This document shows positions 43,996-55,474 of a stretch of 64,000 bases of DNA, in pieces. This DNA comes from Sipunculus nudus. Taxonomy: Eukaryota; Annelida; Sipuncula; Golfingiida; Sipunculidae. The notes under the pieces are model-generated. The model worked only from the letters and a program-made list of their open reading frames with translations. It made no database searches and was not told where the DNA came from. How positions within the stretch are numbered: the stretch's first letter is position 1; each line of letters opens with the position of its first letter. A program made the position numbers and the translations under genes. The DNA lies in NCBI GenBank assembly GCA_026874595.1, contig CM049314.1, positions 26,111,729 through 26,175,728 of the forward strand, in the 5' to 3' direction.

Positions 43996-46002
43996 CACAC
44001 AAAAACTTCCCTCCAAAGCCGTATAAGCTGGCATCGCTGCAAAAAAGCATGTAGACTGTCTTGTTAAACAGCCTTCCTCTGCAAATGCAACAACAACTAT
44101 TAACAATATACCCGTTAAAAAACAGTCAGTCTTCAGTTATATTTAATTAAAATACTTGTCTTTATCTTACTGAGTATTTAAAAAAATGAAATATGTTATG
44201 CTAATACTAAATTCCCCAGATTACCGAATTAATATATCTCGGAAGGAACACTAGAAATGGTCATGGGAAAATGAGTAGCAAGGCCTTAGTTTGAAATGTA
44301 AAATTTTAATAGTGAATAATTGACATGTATGAGAATTAACAAAGTATGTTATGAGTAAAATATTAATTTATCAATTAATCAATGTTTACTTTCAAGGGCA
44401 CTCTACATGCAGTTGTAACATAATTTAACCACGCATGCTTCTAAGATATGGTACTAATAGAATTATGTTGTACTGATATTATTACTTAATGTTCATAATT
44501 CGATATGTAGGTGCTTTTATAATAGGATTTGCTATTATTCTGTCATAAGCTTATATCAGTAACAACATATAATTGGACTAAAATGCGGGTATCAGCACAA
44601 TTTGTATCATAATGAAACTAAGCATCGAATGTTGTACTTTTTCCTCTGGCATCTTGGCCAAGTGGCGGCCATATAAAAATTCATGGCTAAAGATCAGTCG
44701 AAACAGCCATTATAGACATTGCTTACCCAAGAAAAGTTTTATAATTTTCAAAAGAAAACTTTTTAAAATTGGTTCTTTGGTAATGTCACCTGTTTCCAAA
44801 GATTTGAAGTTTAATCAAATAATCAAATAATTGACATAAATCTGAATAAAATTAGTATAATAAGTCATATAATAGATATGTTGATTATTTGGCTTTTAAT
44901 AGAAAGCGTTATGTTATTCGAGTGCAAAATATTCAAATCCGATAAGATTATAAGTCCAATGGAAAAAATGATAGTGACTGGATGAAATTTAGATGCATGT
45001 ATTAGGTTAGATTAAATGGTGGATCTGCAAGATACAACTTTCTCTCTATCTGCACAGTGTAAACATAATAAACTTATTTGCACATGTACAGTGCAACGGG
45101 TATGAGTATGAGTATGAGGTGTGGCTGCTTATTTTGTTTTCAACTATTCTCAAGACGACTGATAATCAATAATCAATAACCGTAATGCTTCTTGTTAAAG
45201 TTATAGTTTTCATATATGATCTATTTCTTCGATTGATTTATCTAGGATATATATCACGCCAGCACTAAGATCCATCAATGTGTACAAGGAATCAGATATG
45301 GACGTAAAATGTAATCATGGAATAATATCGGTCAGAGTATCAATTTTATCATAATACGATAGAAACTGTCAAACACTCAATACATTACGTTTAGATATGT
45401 TAAAAGTCACAAACTGGTAAAGTTATATGCTAATAATTACTTTATAGATTTCTTTTTTTTTTGTTTCTTTACCCTGGAGTTTACTTAACTTATTTCAAAT
45501 CCTTATCCTAATACCTTGTATTGAATGTGCTAGGGCGTATAAATTTGATGTACATGTCCATTTTCTCAAAGTTTACAGCATTCTATTATATATGAAGTAA
45601 ACATATCTATCAAAAAGTAATTTTTACACAATAAACTTCATTAGATGTGGATTTTATTTTATACATACTGATACACGATGTGATCACAATACAAATACTT
45701 GTACAACACTGGAATGAACATGTACGTTTAAAACGCATTATTCCCATGTATAAATGTAGAGTGATTTAGATTATGTCATATACCATTGCAAAAACAAATG
45801 GCAGGTATCTATTTTTGGACATTTACCGACAGCTATTGGTGTTGTTTTTGTTATATTTCCTGTAACATGATATATGTACGAGACCATTAACAAATGAAGT
45901 GTAAACATGTACGTAAGATGGATGTAACGGCCCACTATATAATTGCCTCCTTTGATTACATCAAGTTCTGATATACCTGTAACGAATGGATTATTTACTA
46001 CA

Positions 46003-46005
<3 letters not shown>
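43996..46005. other. AT-rich spacer without recognisable gene
   Basis: No exon, RNA gene or repeat family was recognised. The 72-codon plus-strand frame at 44,612-44,830 is unremarkable. Confidence 0.5.

Positions 46006-46051
<46 letters not shown>
46006..46051. repeat. (AT)n microsatellite
   Basis: About 23 AT dinucleotides. Confidence 0.97.
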
Positions 46052-46054
<3 letters not shown>

Positions 46055-46056
<2 letters not shown>

Positions 46057-46140
46057 ACTGCAAAACAACATTGTAAATTCACTGCAGTCTGTTTCACGGG
46101 ATGCGACCCGATCACCATGTGAATGTTGTTAGAATCAAGT
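46055..46140. repeat. Short dispersed repeat shared with 61,408-61,495
   Basis: TTTCACGGGATGCGACCC followed by ATCA and TTGTTAGAAT appears here and at 61,450. A weaker match extends upstream (CACTG-A-AAA-ACAAC, TAAATTCA). Nothing codes here. Confidence 0.7.
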
Positions 46141-46209
46141 TTTTCTTCAGTATTAATCGTTCTGCCCTAGTCCTTAGGCCATAGAGCACTTTACAACGGA
46201 GGGTAACTT

Positions 46210-46216
<7 letters not shown>

Positions 46217-46275
<59 letters not shown>
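46217..46275. repeat. (TA)n microsatellite bordering duplication Y0
   Basis: About 29 TA dinucleotides. Homology to the Y segments begins within 15 bp of its right end. Confidence 0.97.
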
Positions 46276-46277
<2 letters not shown>

Positions 46278-46286
46278 CATAAATAT

Positions 46287-46541
46287 GGTCTGGTGATCCT
46301 ATTCGAGTAACCCTCCCCGCACATACCTGGACATGTGACACTCCTGCCTGGTCATGTGACATTACCCCGTTCCACTGTGGCATAAACACTGACACGATGC
46401 CTCATCCCCACCGTCATTAACAAAGGATTAATATCCTATCAATCCACCATTTTTCATGAAATGCAAGTAAAATCAACATTCATGAATTGAAGATCTTACA
46501 CAAAGAACAATATGGTGAACCTTCCATGTTGTATTATATAT

Positions 46542-46608
<67 letters not shown>

Positions 46609-47174
46609 TTACGATTTACAAAAGAATCAATTGATAAATCAATGTTTTATTTCATTCGTGCAATGTTCGTACATGTCTATAATTTCACTCCAACGGCTAT
46701 TGGCAAATAAGGCCCATGAAGAAACACGGCATGCTAAAACGAGGAAGAAGTTTATATGCATTCAATATGTTAAACACGTATTTACTATTTAATCAAACCT
46801 GTGCCGCATATCTATTGCTGTGTATGTGCTATGAGTAAAGCCATGTGTGTCGTACACAGACAGTTACATTATTATGTCGGGTAATCCCTTTGCCTCATTG
46901 AATCCAGCAGGTATGTGTAGCAGTCACCTGATCATGCATGTGCTACAAGCAATCTATTACTGTGGTTGCCTTTATATCGGCGGGGCTGAATTTTCGCCGT
47001 TTTTTTTTTTTTTAATTTTCTAAAAATTTTACCTGGTTCCTTTTTCGAGCTCTATCATTGGTCAAGTAGTATACTTTATTATCAAAAATAGAGCACTTTA
47101 CCTGATATAGGGTAACTTTACCTAATATATATATATATATTGTCTATGATTATAATAAATTGTTTAACTCAAAT

Positions 47175-47176
<2 letters not shown>
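46287..47176. repeat. Segment Y0 of the 3-kb duplication system
   Basis: It matches 51,865-52,829 (Y1) and 54,932-55,474 (Y2), starting at GGTCTGGTGATCCTATTCG. It contains GCACATACCTGG, CATTAACAAAGGATTAATAT and AAATAAGGCCCATGAAGAAA. Long TA tracts at 46,535-46,605 and 47,126-47,142 interrupt it. After its end it continues into unrelated sequence, whereas Y1 continues into X2. It may be an LTR or simply a duplicated spacer. Confidence 0.8.
46535..46605. repeat. (TA)n microsatellite inside Y0
   Basis: About 35 TA dinucleotides with one ATAAATAT interruption. The same location in Y1 (52,193-52,243) and Y2 (55,263-55,307) also holds a TA tract, with different lengths. Confidence 0.97.

Positions 47177-47212
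<36 letters not shown>
47177..47212. repeat. (TA)n microsatellite at right edge of Y0
   Basis: About 18 TA dinucleotides; homology with Y1 stops here. Confidence 0.95.
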
Positions 47213-47215
<3 letters not shown>

Positions 47216-49420
47216 AAAAATGCGCGTTTCCTATGTATATTAGGAAAAATGTATTTTCTCCAAGGTGCATCATTTGTTACTTGTTATAAAAAATATACGA
47301 CTATGGTTTAAACAGGACACATTCATGATTATGCTGTACGGGTGACTTACGTACTTCCCTGAGCATCTTTATAAATAGAAATTCATACAAATGTCTTCTG
47401 CAAACAAAAAAAAGGCAATATGTTCCATTTCCCCATATCCTTTTGCATGTGGTTATAAAATAATGCCTCATGTACAGCCAGGGATTTATCTGTGTTTATG
47501 TTTTCTTAGCTCGGTGTTTTGCAGGCCTAAATAAAGGCAATTCTTCGGCATGTAAACGTATTTTGGACAAAATCACACTTGCCCGCATAAAGTATAGGCG
47601 GACTGCATAAAAAACACTGTTGTCGAATATAATTGAAATGTAGCATTATCCAATTCATGAGGTCATTGCAGAAACCGGAGTTGGAGTGCATGTGAGGCAT
47701 ATATTTCCTTTTTAACATTTTTGTTGTTGTTGTCAAACCACCAAACACCTAACTTTACAAGGTTTCCTCCATATCTTTGGTATTATAATTGTATGGAAAA
47801 AAAATCTGTTTAAACTTAATTGAAATTTTAGTCAAAATTACTGACTCCTTATTCAACTACATAGCTCAATAACATATTTGAAAAAAAAATACACATTACA
47901 GCAACTGCAATATACTTTGTAGTAGCCGTATTTGGAAAATGACTGGTTGTAAAAGACAGTCAACAGACAGGAAATAACAAAAATAGATCCATGGAGGTAA
48001 TAAAATACAACCATTATTTAACGACATTCCGTTTATTGATTCTGTAATAAATTAGTGGTCTAGGCTTTTAAACCGAATGACAAATTCCTTATGTCATTAC
48101 CCTCGTCCGATAGGAAATCTTAGTATCAATATACCAAATCTTAGCCTGCGATTTACTTGGTCCTAGGCCTCTATAATGGTGGCCTCTCGCACCATATCAT
48201 CACTACACATTATTACACAGTATATGGGTATTATATATTATTTTGCACCAAACACATCAGGATTAATCATGATTAAACCCGCTGCACACTGCATATGCAA
48301 AATCGAAGATTATCTATTAACTTGACAACTGGATTGGAAGAAAAAAAAACAGTTAATTACACTGAATACATGCTTCCAACTCAACACATTTTCTAAAATA
48401 AATTCCTCTACCAGTACCACTCTTCCTTTTTGACATGTGCATATTCAATTCAGTTGGTAATTAACCAAAATCCATAAATCAGTTTGAACAGTGATATAAC
48501 GCAGCAGTTTCGCTAGGAAGTTCTATGAAAACGACCACTACTCTTAATCTCGACAAGGGGTCTTTTTTAAATTATTTACCTGCAATAGATTTACATATAA
48601 ATTATCCTAGAATCAAATAAGAAATGTTTCTAATTAAAGATAATCAAGTTGTTCCAGGATTATTGACTGAACTGACTGTTTTCGAACGAGAAATAGCCCG
48701 GGGGTTTTGATATGAACAACATATATCCAAGATGGCTAAGGAAAAACGGCAAACATCGATTTGAATAACGTACTGGTCCAGGATCTTTTTAATGAAGGGA
48801 TGTTTGCAAAAAGCCTATGAAAAAATCAATAAAAGTACCGTACATAATATTACGTAGGGTTGTAATACAGACGTACTGTGTTTATTTTTATCTGCCTGCA
48901 GACCTACCTAGATTTTGGAAACCCATGCATTATGATGAATCATATGCATATCATGGATAGACATTGGATATCTAATGAATGGGCACTATTTTGCTTAATA
49001 GTTTTCTGAATATTTTACACTTTATATTATGTGTAACTGAATGAATCGGGTTATTTTGTTAAACGTGTTTTTTCTTCTTCTTGGGTTAGCTGTATCTTTG
49101 TATGTGTAAATCTGTTATTTTTTAATATATATATTCTCATTTTCTTAATCACTGCCTTGTGTTTTTTGTACTACCGAGTGCTAAAACGATTAGTGCGCCA
49201 TCAAAAATCACACCATCTCTACTTTATCATTTGGAACCTGAGACAACCGAATCCATTTCTTGGTAAGGACATCCTTTTTTCAGAAAGGCACCAAGAAGTT
49301 ATACCTTTCATTGGGAGACATTGATTGGTGTCCAGACCCGGGAGGTTATTGGGAGGTTTGGGAAAAATAAGGGATATTTGGGGAGACTTGGCGCCAACTC
49401 ACGTTTTGTACTTAGACTCG
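47213..49420. other. AT-rich spacer without recognisable gene
   Basis: No exon-like or RNA-like feature was recognised. If X1-Y1 and X2-Y2 are duplicates of a Y0-to-X1 arrangement, this 2.2-kb stretch plus the next 0.4 kb is the part missing between Y1 and X2. Confidence 0.5.
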
Positions 49421-49531
49421 CAACATCCGTAACCTGTGTACGTTAGTACAGCTAGCGTTAGGGTGTTTAGACTTAGAATCCTAATGTTCGTAACCTGTGC
49501 ACGGTAGTATAGCTAGCGTTACGATGTAGAA
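49421..49531. repeat. Two-copy direct repeat, period ~59 bp
   Basis: CGTAACCTGTGTACGTTAGT followed by ACAGCTAGCGTTAGGGTGT recurs as CGTAACCTGTGCACGGTAGT followed by ATAGCTAGCGTTACGATGT. Each copy is preceded by ACTTAGA. Confidence 0.8.
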
Positions 49532-49864
49532 CAGTTTATTTTTACTTCTCGGGTCAGCAGTATCATGTATGTGTTGAAAGTAGGCCAGATTCGCCGGTCA
49601 TGGTCATTTTCCTTGTGAGACAATGAGGGAATACAGAGCAACGAGTGCGCCGCTTTGAGGTATGCCATTGTAGTGGGGCCATTGCTTTCGCCCTATTTAC
49701 TGTTCAGCGGCAGTATGAATATGAATGAGCCTTCGTAACAAAGCAATCCCGGGCTTTGTATTAGACTAAAGAATATAGATATGCTTCCAGGGTGGAAGTG
49801 TAAGTAAGATGGCCGCATACTCAGTGCGGGCACATATAGTCTGAAAGCCAGCAGGTAATCGAGT

Positions 49865-50090
49865 ACCAGTAAGCAAGTTGGGGCCAGGTACCGTCAGTCG
49901 GAGTCAAGTACCACGAGTCGGAGTGAAGTACCGCCAGTCAGGGTCAAGTTTCGCCAGTCAGGGTAGACACTTTCAAGTACCGCGTGCCGGGGTCATGTAC
50001 TGCGTGTCGGAGTCAAGTACCACGAGTCGTGGTCCAGTGCGCCAGTCGTCGTAATTTACCGGCAGTCGGGGCCCAGTGCGCCATTGAGGT
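49865..50090 (+). repeat. ~20-bp minisatellite (GTCGGAGTCAAGTACCACGA-like)
   Basis: About nine to ten degenerate repeats of a 20-bp word of the form GTC-G-GTCAAGTACCGC-A. X2 carries the same array with small differences. Confidence 0.8.
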
Positions 50091-50639
50091 GCTGGTTGTA
50101 TAGGTAGTGTTCAGGTGTAGAACAACCTGTACACCTTGGTAATGCCGGCATAAGGATTTAACGACAATCTCAATAATAGAGAGTCGTTTCTTATCTTGTC
50201 AAAAGAGAGTAGCTTTAGTATATGGTTTGGGTATTGGTAGTTTGCAATGTGAGGTGACTTTGTCGATTGAGGTTTACCCCCACCCAAACAGCGTTTATCT
50301 CCCAGATATGGCAGACGTTCACGCAGTGTGTCTTCGAGTAGTTCCTTGTACTTATGGAATTTCTAGATTTTGAGGGTCCGTATACCCTGTTAGGTAGATA
50401 CACGTGTAAGTCAGTTAGTCAGTGTGGTGTTACGGGAGTTAGTATAGCAGGGAGGCCAGTCGTGCTCGCATTCAAGTCAAGACGGTTTTTGTGTCGTTGA
50501 CACCTTTGTTTTATCGTAGGCTTTTGTGTCCACACTCACTATTGACCATTTGAACAAGTCTATAGACTGTGGTAAGGCGATGGGTTATACTGGGGAGGGT
50601 TTAAAGAAGTTTGCTCAGAGCCAAATTGCTTAGGCTAGA

Positions 50640-50895
50640 CAAGAGGGCTCGTGAGCCCGAGCTACAGTTACAGCGGGAAGTTCGTTGGCACGAGTTAGAG
50701 TTTGGGGTAGGGATGAGTAGCAAGCAGAAGACGAGTGATCGTGTACAGTTTAAGACAGTATAGTTACCACCGTTTTATGTATCGAACAATAGGATTAATG
50801 CGTATATCGATAAATTCTAGAGGTTGACAGTAAGCTAAGACTATTGTCTAGGTTGGCATTACACCTCAATGTTTTGTTCATTTGTTGGTGAAAAG
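50640..50895 (+). pseudogene. Decayed gypsy Gag N-terminal region (X1)
   Basis: The plus frame reads REPELQLQREVRWHELEFG, a charged coiled-coil-like stretch. After a stop it continues with LPPFYVSNNRINAYIDKF, a stop, RLTVS. The LPPF then INAYIDKFERL-like pattern is typical of mollusc gypsy Gag. Stops at 50,762, 50,816 and nearby show decay. Confidence 0.55.
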
Positions 50896-50984
50896 TAGTG
50901 ATTACTGCCGGTTAAGTAGGCCATCTTGAAGCGCAAAACGTGACCAGTCTGAGATAGGCGAAGCGAGTTTTGGCATTCGCAGTC

Positions 50985-51100
50985 CAATGCGATTTTTAGA
51001 TGTGGCGGGGTAGGTATCAAAATAGCGGATTGTAGAAAGCCCGATGTAGGTCTGAGTAAAGGCGCGGTGTAGGTCAAAATCAGATGGCCACAACACAGGC
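50985..51100 (+). pseudogene. Degenerate CCHC zinc knuckle (X1)
   Basis: The plus frame reads IFRCGGVGIKIADCRKPDVG. Relative to C-x2-C-x4-H-x4-C, the first Cys and the His are lost while the second and last Cys remain. X2 retains a different subset. Confidence 0.6.
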
Positions 51101-51864
51101 CATGGTACATACACCCAGTGTAGCTCCGTTTTATATAGACATTTAATGATACACGCACATGCGATGCGATAAAGGTAGATGTGGCCCAGTGTCCCTTGAA
51201 ATATATCGAACAGTTGGTAGGAGGCGCGGTCCTGGTAGGTGATGAGCTTACATTTCCGATTTGTCGGGGCAATTTTTAATGGGTATTTGAATGTTAAAGA
51301 CACCGGTTGTACCTGTGTCGCAGTGAGAAATATTTCGGTTCCGGCAGAACAGTAAACTGGTAAGACAGTTAGCTGCTTAATGATGTATAATATTCGGGTA
51401 ATAGGAGACACTGGAAGCCGCCGTGATAGACAACCTTTGGTACGATTTATTGTCTGGAATATCTAGGGCGTTAGTGCAAACCTGACAGGGCAGAGTCGGA
51501 GCACTTAAAGAATTCATGTATAGGGGATGCGCACGTAGTTGAGCCGACTCCCGAAGTTGCTTTGGCAGTGGAAACCCGGCAATGAAACGTAAGTGAGCGC
51601 AAGGGACGCGTGAATAATCCGAGCTAAAACAATTCAGGGAGAGTCAGAGCTAGCTTAAGTGCAGAAAGACGATATATCCTTGGTTGTTTCCTGGAAGAGG
51701 CAGCGGATGAGGATCGTTCAGAGTTTAACGTTACGAATGGCCAAACACATGTCAAATTGTTGGATCGCCCAAACGACAACAATAAAATGCACTAGAATGA
51801 ACCGGAATAGAATAAAACATTAACTATGAAGCACGTCTGCTCGCTACGCTGCGTGTCACCAAGT

Positions 51865-52189
51865 GGTCTGGTGATCCTATTCGAGTAACCCTCCCCCGCA
51901 CATACCTGGTCATGTGACCCTCCTGCCTGGTCATGTGACATTACCCCGTTCCACTGCTGCATAAACACAGACACGGTGCCTCCTCCCCACCGTCATTAAC
52001 AAAGGATTAATATCCTATCAATCCAACATTTTTTATGAGATGCAAGTAAAATTAACATAACATCAATTGAAGATCTTACACAAAGAACAATATGGTTTCA
52101 AAGTATTAAAGGTCTTACACAAAGGACAATATGCTATCAAAGTATCCTGTTGAATGGAATATTTACTTTAATAAGAACCTTCCATGTTG

Positions 52190-52245
<56 letters not shown>

Positions 52246-52825
52246 CGATTTACAAAAGAATTAATTTATAAATCAATGTTTTATAAAAATGTCATTCGTG
52301 CAATGTTCATGCATGTCTATAATTTCACTCCAACGACTATTGGCAAATAAGGCCCATGAAGAAACACGGCATGCTAAAACGAGGAAGAAGTTTATATGCA
52401 TTCAATATGTTTAACACGTATTTACGTATTTAATCAAGCATGTGCCGCATATCTATTGCTGTGATGTGGTATGAGTAAAGCCATGTGTGTCGTACACAGA
52501 CAGTTGCATTATTATGTCGGGTAATCCCTTTGCCTCATTGAATCCATCAGGTATGTGTAGCAGTCACCTGATCATGCATGTGCTACAAGCAATCTATTAC
52601 TGTGGTTGCCTTCATATCGGCGGGGCTGAATTTTCGCGTTTTTTTATATTTTTAAAAGTTTTACGTGGTTCCTTTTTCGAGCTCTATCATTGGTAAGGTA
52701 GTATACTTTATTATAAAAAAAGAGCTCTTTACAACGGAGGGTAACTTTACCTGAAATATATATATATATTATTTATATATAAATATATATATTGTCTATG
52801 ATTATAATAAATTGTTTAACTCAAA

Positions 52826-52829
<4 letters not shown>
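51865..52829. repeat. Segment Y1 of the 3-kb duplication system
   Basis: It matches Y0 and Y2 as described for Y0. It includes TA tracts at 52,193-52,243 and near 52,757-52,792. The short plus-strand frame 52,487-52,696 is also present in Y0 in altered form and is not treated as a gene. Confidence 0.85.
52193..52243. repeat. (TA)n microsatellite inside Y1
   Basis: About 25 TA dinucleotides. Confidence 0.97.

Positions 52830-52894
<65 letters not shown>
52830..52894. repeat. (TA)n microsatellite at the Y1-X2 junction
   Basis: About 32 TA dinucleotides form the exact boundary between Y1 and X2. In the single-copy context the same two edges lie 2.6 kb apart (47.2 and 49.8 kb), so a TA tract marks the breakpoint. 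Confidence 0.95.
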
Positions 52895-52900
<6 letters not shown>

Positions 52901-53702
52901 GTCTGAAAGCCAGCAGGTAATCGAGTACCAGTACGCAAGTTGGGGCCAGGTACCGTCAGTCGAGTCAACTACCGCGAGTCGGAGTGAAGTACCGCCAGTC
53001 AGGGTCAAGTTTCGCCAGTCAGGGTAGGCACTTTCAAGTACCGCGTGCCGGGGTCATGTACTGCGTGTCGGAGTCAAGTACCTCGAGTCGTCGTGGTCCA
53101 GTGCGCCAGTCGTCGTAATTTACCGGCAGTGGGGCCCAGTGCGCCAGTTGATAAGCATTGTTGTATAGCTAGTGTTCAGGTGTAGAACAACCTGTACACC
53201 TTGGTAATGCCGGCATAAGGATTTAACGACAATCTCAATAATAGCGGGTCTATTCTTATCTTTTCAAAAGAAAGTAGCTTTAGTATATGGTTTGGGTATT
53301 GGTAGTTTGCAATGTGAGGTGACTTTGTCGATTGAGGTTTACCCCCACCCAAACAGCGTTTGTCTCCCAGATATGGCAGACGTTCACGCAGTGTGTCATC
53401 GAGTAGTGCTTTGTACTTATGGAATTTCTAGATTTTGATGGTCCGTATACCCTGTTAGGTAGATATTCGTGTAACTTAGCCAGTGTGGTGTCACGGGAGT
53501 TAGTATAGCAGGGAGGCCAGTCGTGCTCGCATTCAGGTCGAGACGGTTGTTGTGTCGTAGACACCTTTGTTTAATCGTAGGCTTTTGTGTCCACAATCAC
53601 TATTGACCTGTTCAACAAGTCTATAGACTGTGGTAAGGCGATGGGTTATACTGGGGAGGGTTTAAAGACGTTTGCTCAGAGCCAAATTGCTTAGGCTAGA
53701 CA

Positions 53703-53960
53703 AGAGGGCTCGTGAGCCCGAGCTAGAGTTACAGCGGGAAGCTCGTTAGCACGAGTTAGAGTTTGGGGTAGGGATGAGTAGCAAGCAGAAGACAAGAGTG
53801 AACGTGTACAGTTTAAGACAGACAGTATAGTTACCACCGTTTTATGTATCGAACAATAGGATTAAGGCGTATATCGATAAATTCTAGAGGTTGACAGTAA
53901 GCTAAGACTATTGTCTAGGTTGGCATTACACCACCGTGCTTTGTTCATTTGTTGGCGAAA
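53703..53960 (+). pseudogene. Decayed gypsy Gag N-terminal region (X2)
   Basis: Same segment as 50,640-50,895. An added stop (GCTCGTTAGCAC) and a frameshift after AGCAGAAGAC mark independent decay. Confidence 0.5.
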
Positions 53961-53984
53961 CGTAGCGATTCCTGCCGGTAAAGT

Positions 53985-54140
53985 AGGCCATCTTGTAGCG
54001 CAAAACGTGACCAGTCTGAGATTGGCGAAGCGAGTTGGCATTCGCAGTCCAATGCGATGTTTTAGATGTGGCGGAGTAGGTATCAAAATAGCGGATAGTA
54101 GAAAGCCCGATGTAGGTCTGAGTAAAGGCCCGGTGTAGGT
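53985..54140 (+). pseudogene. Degenerate CCHC zinc knuckle (X2)
   Basis: It lies in the open 75-codon frame 53,911-54,138 and reads MRCFRCGGVGIKIADSRKPD. The first two Cys are present; the His is Ile and the last Cys is Ser. LSKGPV follows before a stop. Confidence 0.6.
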
Positions 54141-54931
54141 CAAAATCGGATGGCCACAACACAGGCCATGGCACATACACCCAGTGGAGCTCCGTTTTAT
54201 ATAGACATTTAATGATACATGCACATGCGATGCGATAAAGGTAAATGTGGCCCTGTGTCCTGTGAATTCTATCGAACAGTTGGTAGGAGGCGCGGTCCTG
54301 GTAGGTGATGAGCTTACATTTCCCATTTGGCCGGGCAATTTTTAATGGGTATTTGAATGTTAGAAGACGCCGGTAGTACCTGTGTCGCAGTGAGAAATAT
54401 TTCGATTCCGGCAGAACAGTAAACTGGTAAGACAGTTAGCTGCTTAATGATGTATAATATCCGGGTAATAGGAGACACTGGAAGCCGCCGTGATAGACAA
54501 CCTTTGGTACGATTTATTGTCTGGAATATCTAGGGCGTTAGTGCAAACCTGACAGGGCAGAGTCGGAGCACTTAAAGAATTCATGTATAGGGGATGCGCA
54601 CGTTGTTGAGCCGACTCCCGAAGTTGCTTTGGCAGTGGAAACCCGGCAATGAAACGTAAGTGAGCGCAAGGGACGCGTGAATAATCCGAGCTAAAACAAT
54701 TCAGGGAGAGTCAGAGCTAGCTAAAGTGCAGAAAGACGACATATCCTTGGTTGTTTCCTGGAAGAGGCAGCGGATGAGGATCGTTCAGAGTTTAACGTTA
54801 AGAATGGCCTAACACATGTCAAATTGTTGGATCGCCCAAACGACAACAATAAAATGCACTAGAATGCACCAGAAAAGAATAAAACATTAACTATGAAGCA
54901 CGTCTGCTCGCTACGCTGCGTGTCTCTAAGT

Positions 54932-55261
54932 GGTCTGGTGATCCTATTCGAGTAACCCTCCCCCGCACATACCTGGTCATGTGACCCTCCTGCCTGGTCA
55001 CGTGACATTACCCCGTTACACTGCTGCATAAACACAGGCACGATGCCTCCTCCCTACCGTCATTAACAAAGGATTAATATCCTATCAATCCACCATTTTT
55101 CATGAGATGCAGGTAAAATTAACATAACATCAATTGAAGATCTTACACAAAGAACAATATGGTGACAAAGTATTAAAGATCTTACACAAAGGACAATATG
55201 CTATCAAAGTATCCTGTTGAATGGAATATTTTACTTTAATAAGAACCTTCCATGTTGTATA

Positions 55262-55309
<48 letters not shown>

Positions 55310-55474
55310 CGATTTAGAAAAGAATTAATTAATAAATCCATGTTTTATAAAAATTTTATTCGTGCAATGTTCATGCATGTCTATAATTTCACTCCTACGG
55401 CTATTGGCAAATAAGGCCCATGAAGAAATACGGCATGCTAAAACGAGGAAGAAGTTTATATGCATTCAATATGT
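54932..55474. repeat. Segment Y2, truncated copy
   Basis: It matches the first ~540 bp of Y1 and then ends abruptly at ATTCAATATGT|CTAC. A TA tract lies at 55,263-55,307. Confidence 0.85.

Larger units (their letters stand above)
49833..51864 (+). repeat. Segment X1, gypsy-gag-bearing part of the ~3.06-kb tandem unit
   Basis: It is repeated at 52,895-54,931 (X2), offset 3,062 bp, with high identity (a few per cent difference by eye). Composition is clearly less AT-rich than the flanks. It contains a 20-bp minisatellite at its start and decayed Gag segments on the plus strand. The long minus-strand frames (50,859-51,272 and 50,902-51,411) are antisense to Gag remnants and not accepted as genes. 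Confidence 0.85.
52895..54931 (+). repeat. Segment X2, second gag-bearing copy
   Basis: Second copy of 49,833-51,864 with the same order of features: minisatellite, coiled-coil-like Gag stretch (from 53,703), degenerate knuckle, then a conserved non-coding end. Small indels make its reading frame different from that of X1. Confidence 0.85.

Noticed and set aside
46174-46395. Frames containing long Ile-Tyr runs (also at 11,942, 45,771, 52,150, 52,802 and 55,217)
   Set aside because: They are translations of (TA)n microsatellites.
50859-51411. Overlapping 137- and 169-codon minus-strand frames, with counterparts at 53,862-54,338
   Set aside because: They are antisense to decayed Gag remnants, their frames are not conserved between X1 and X2, and no domain was recognised.
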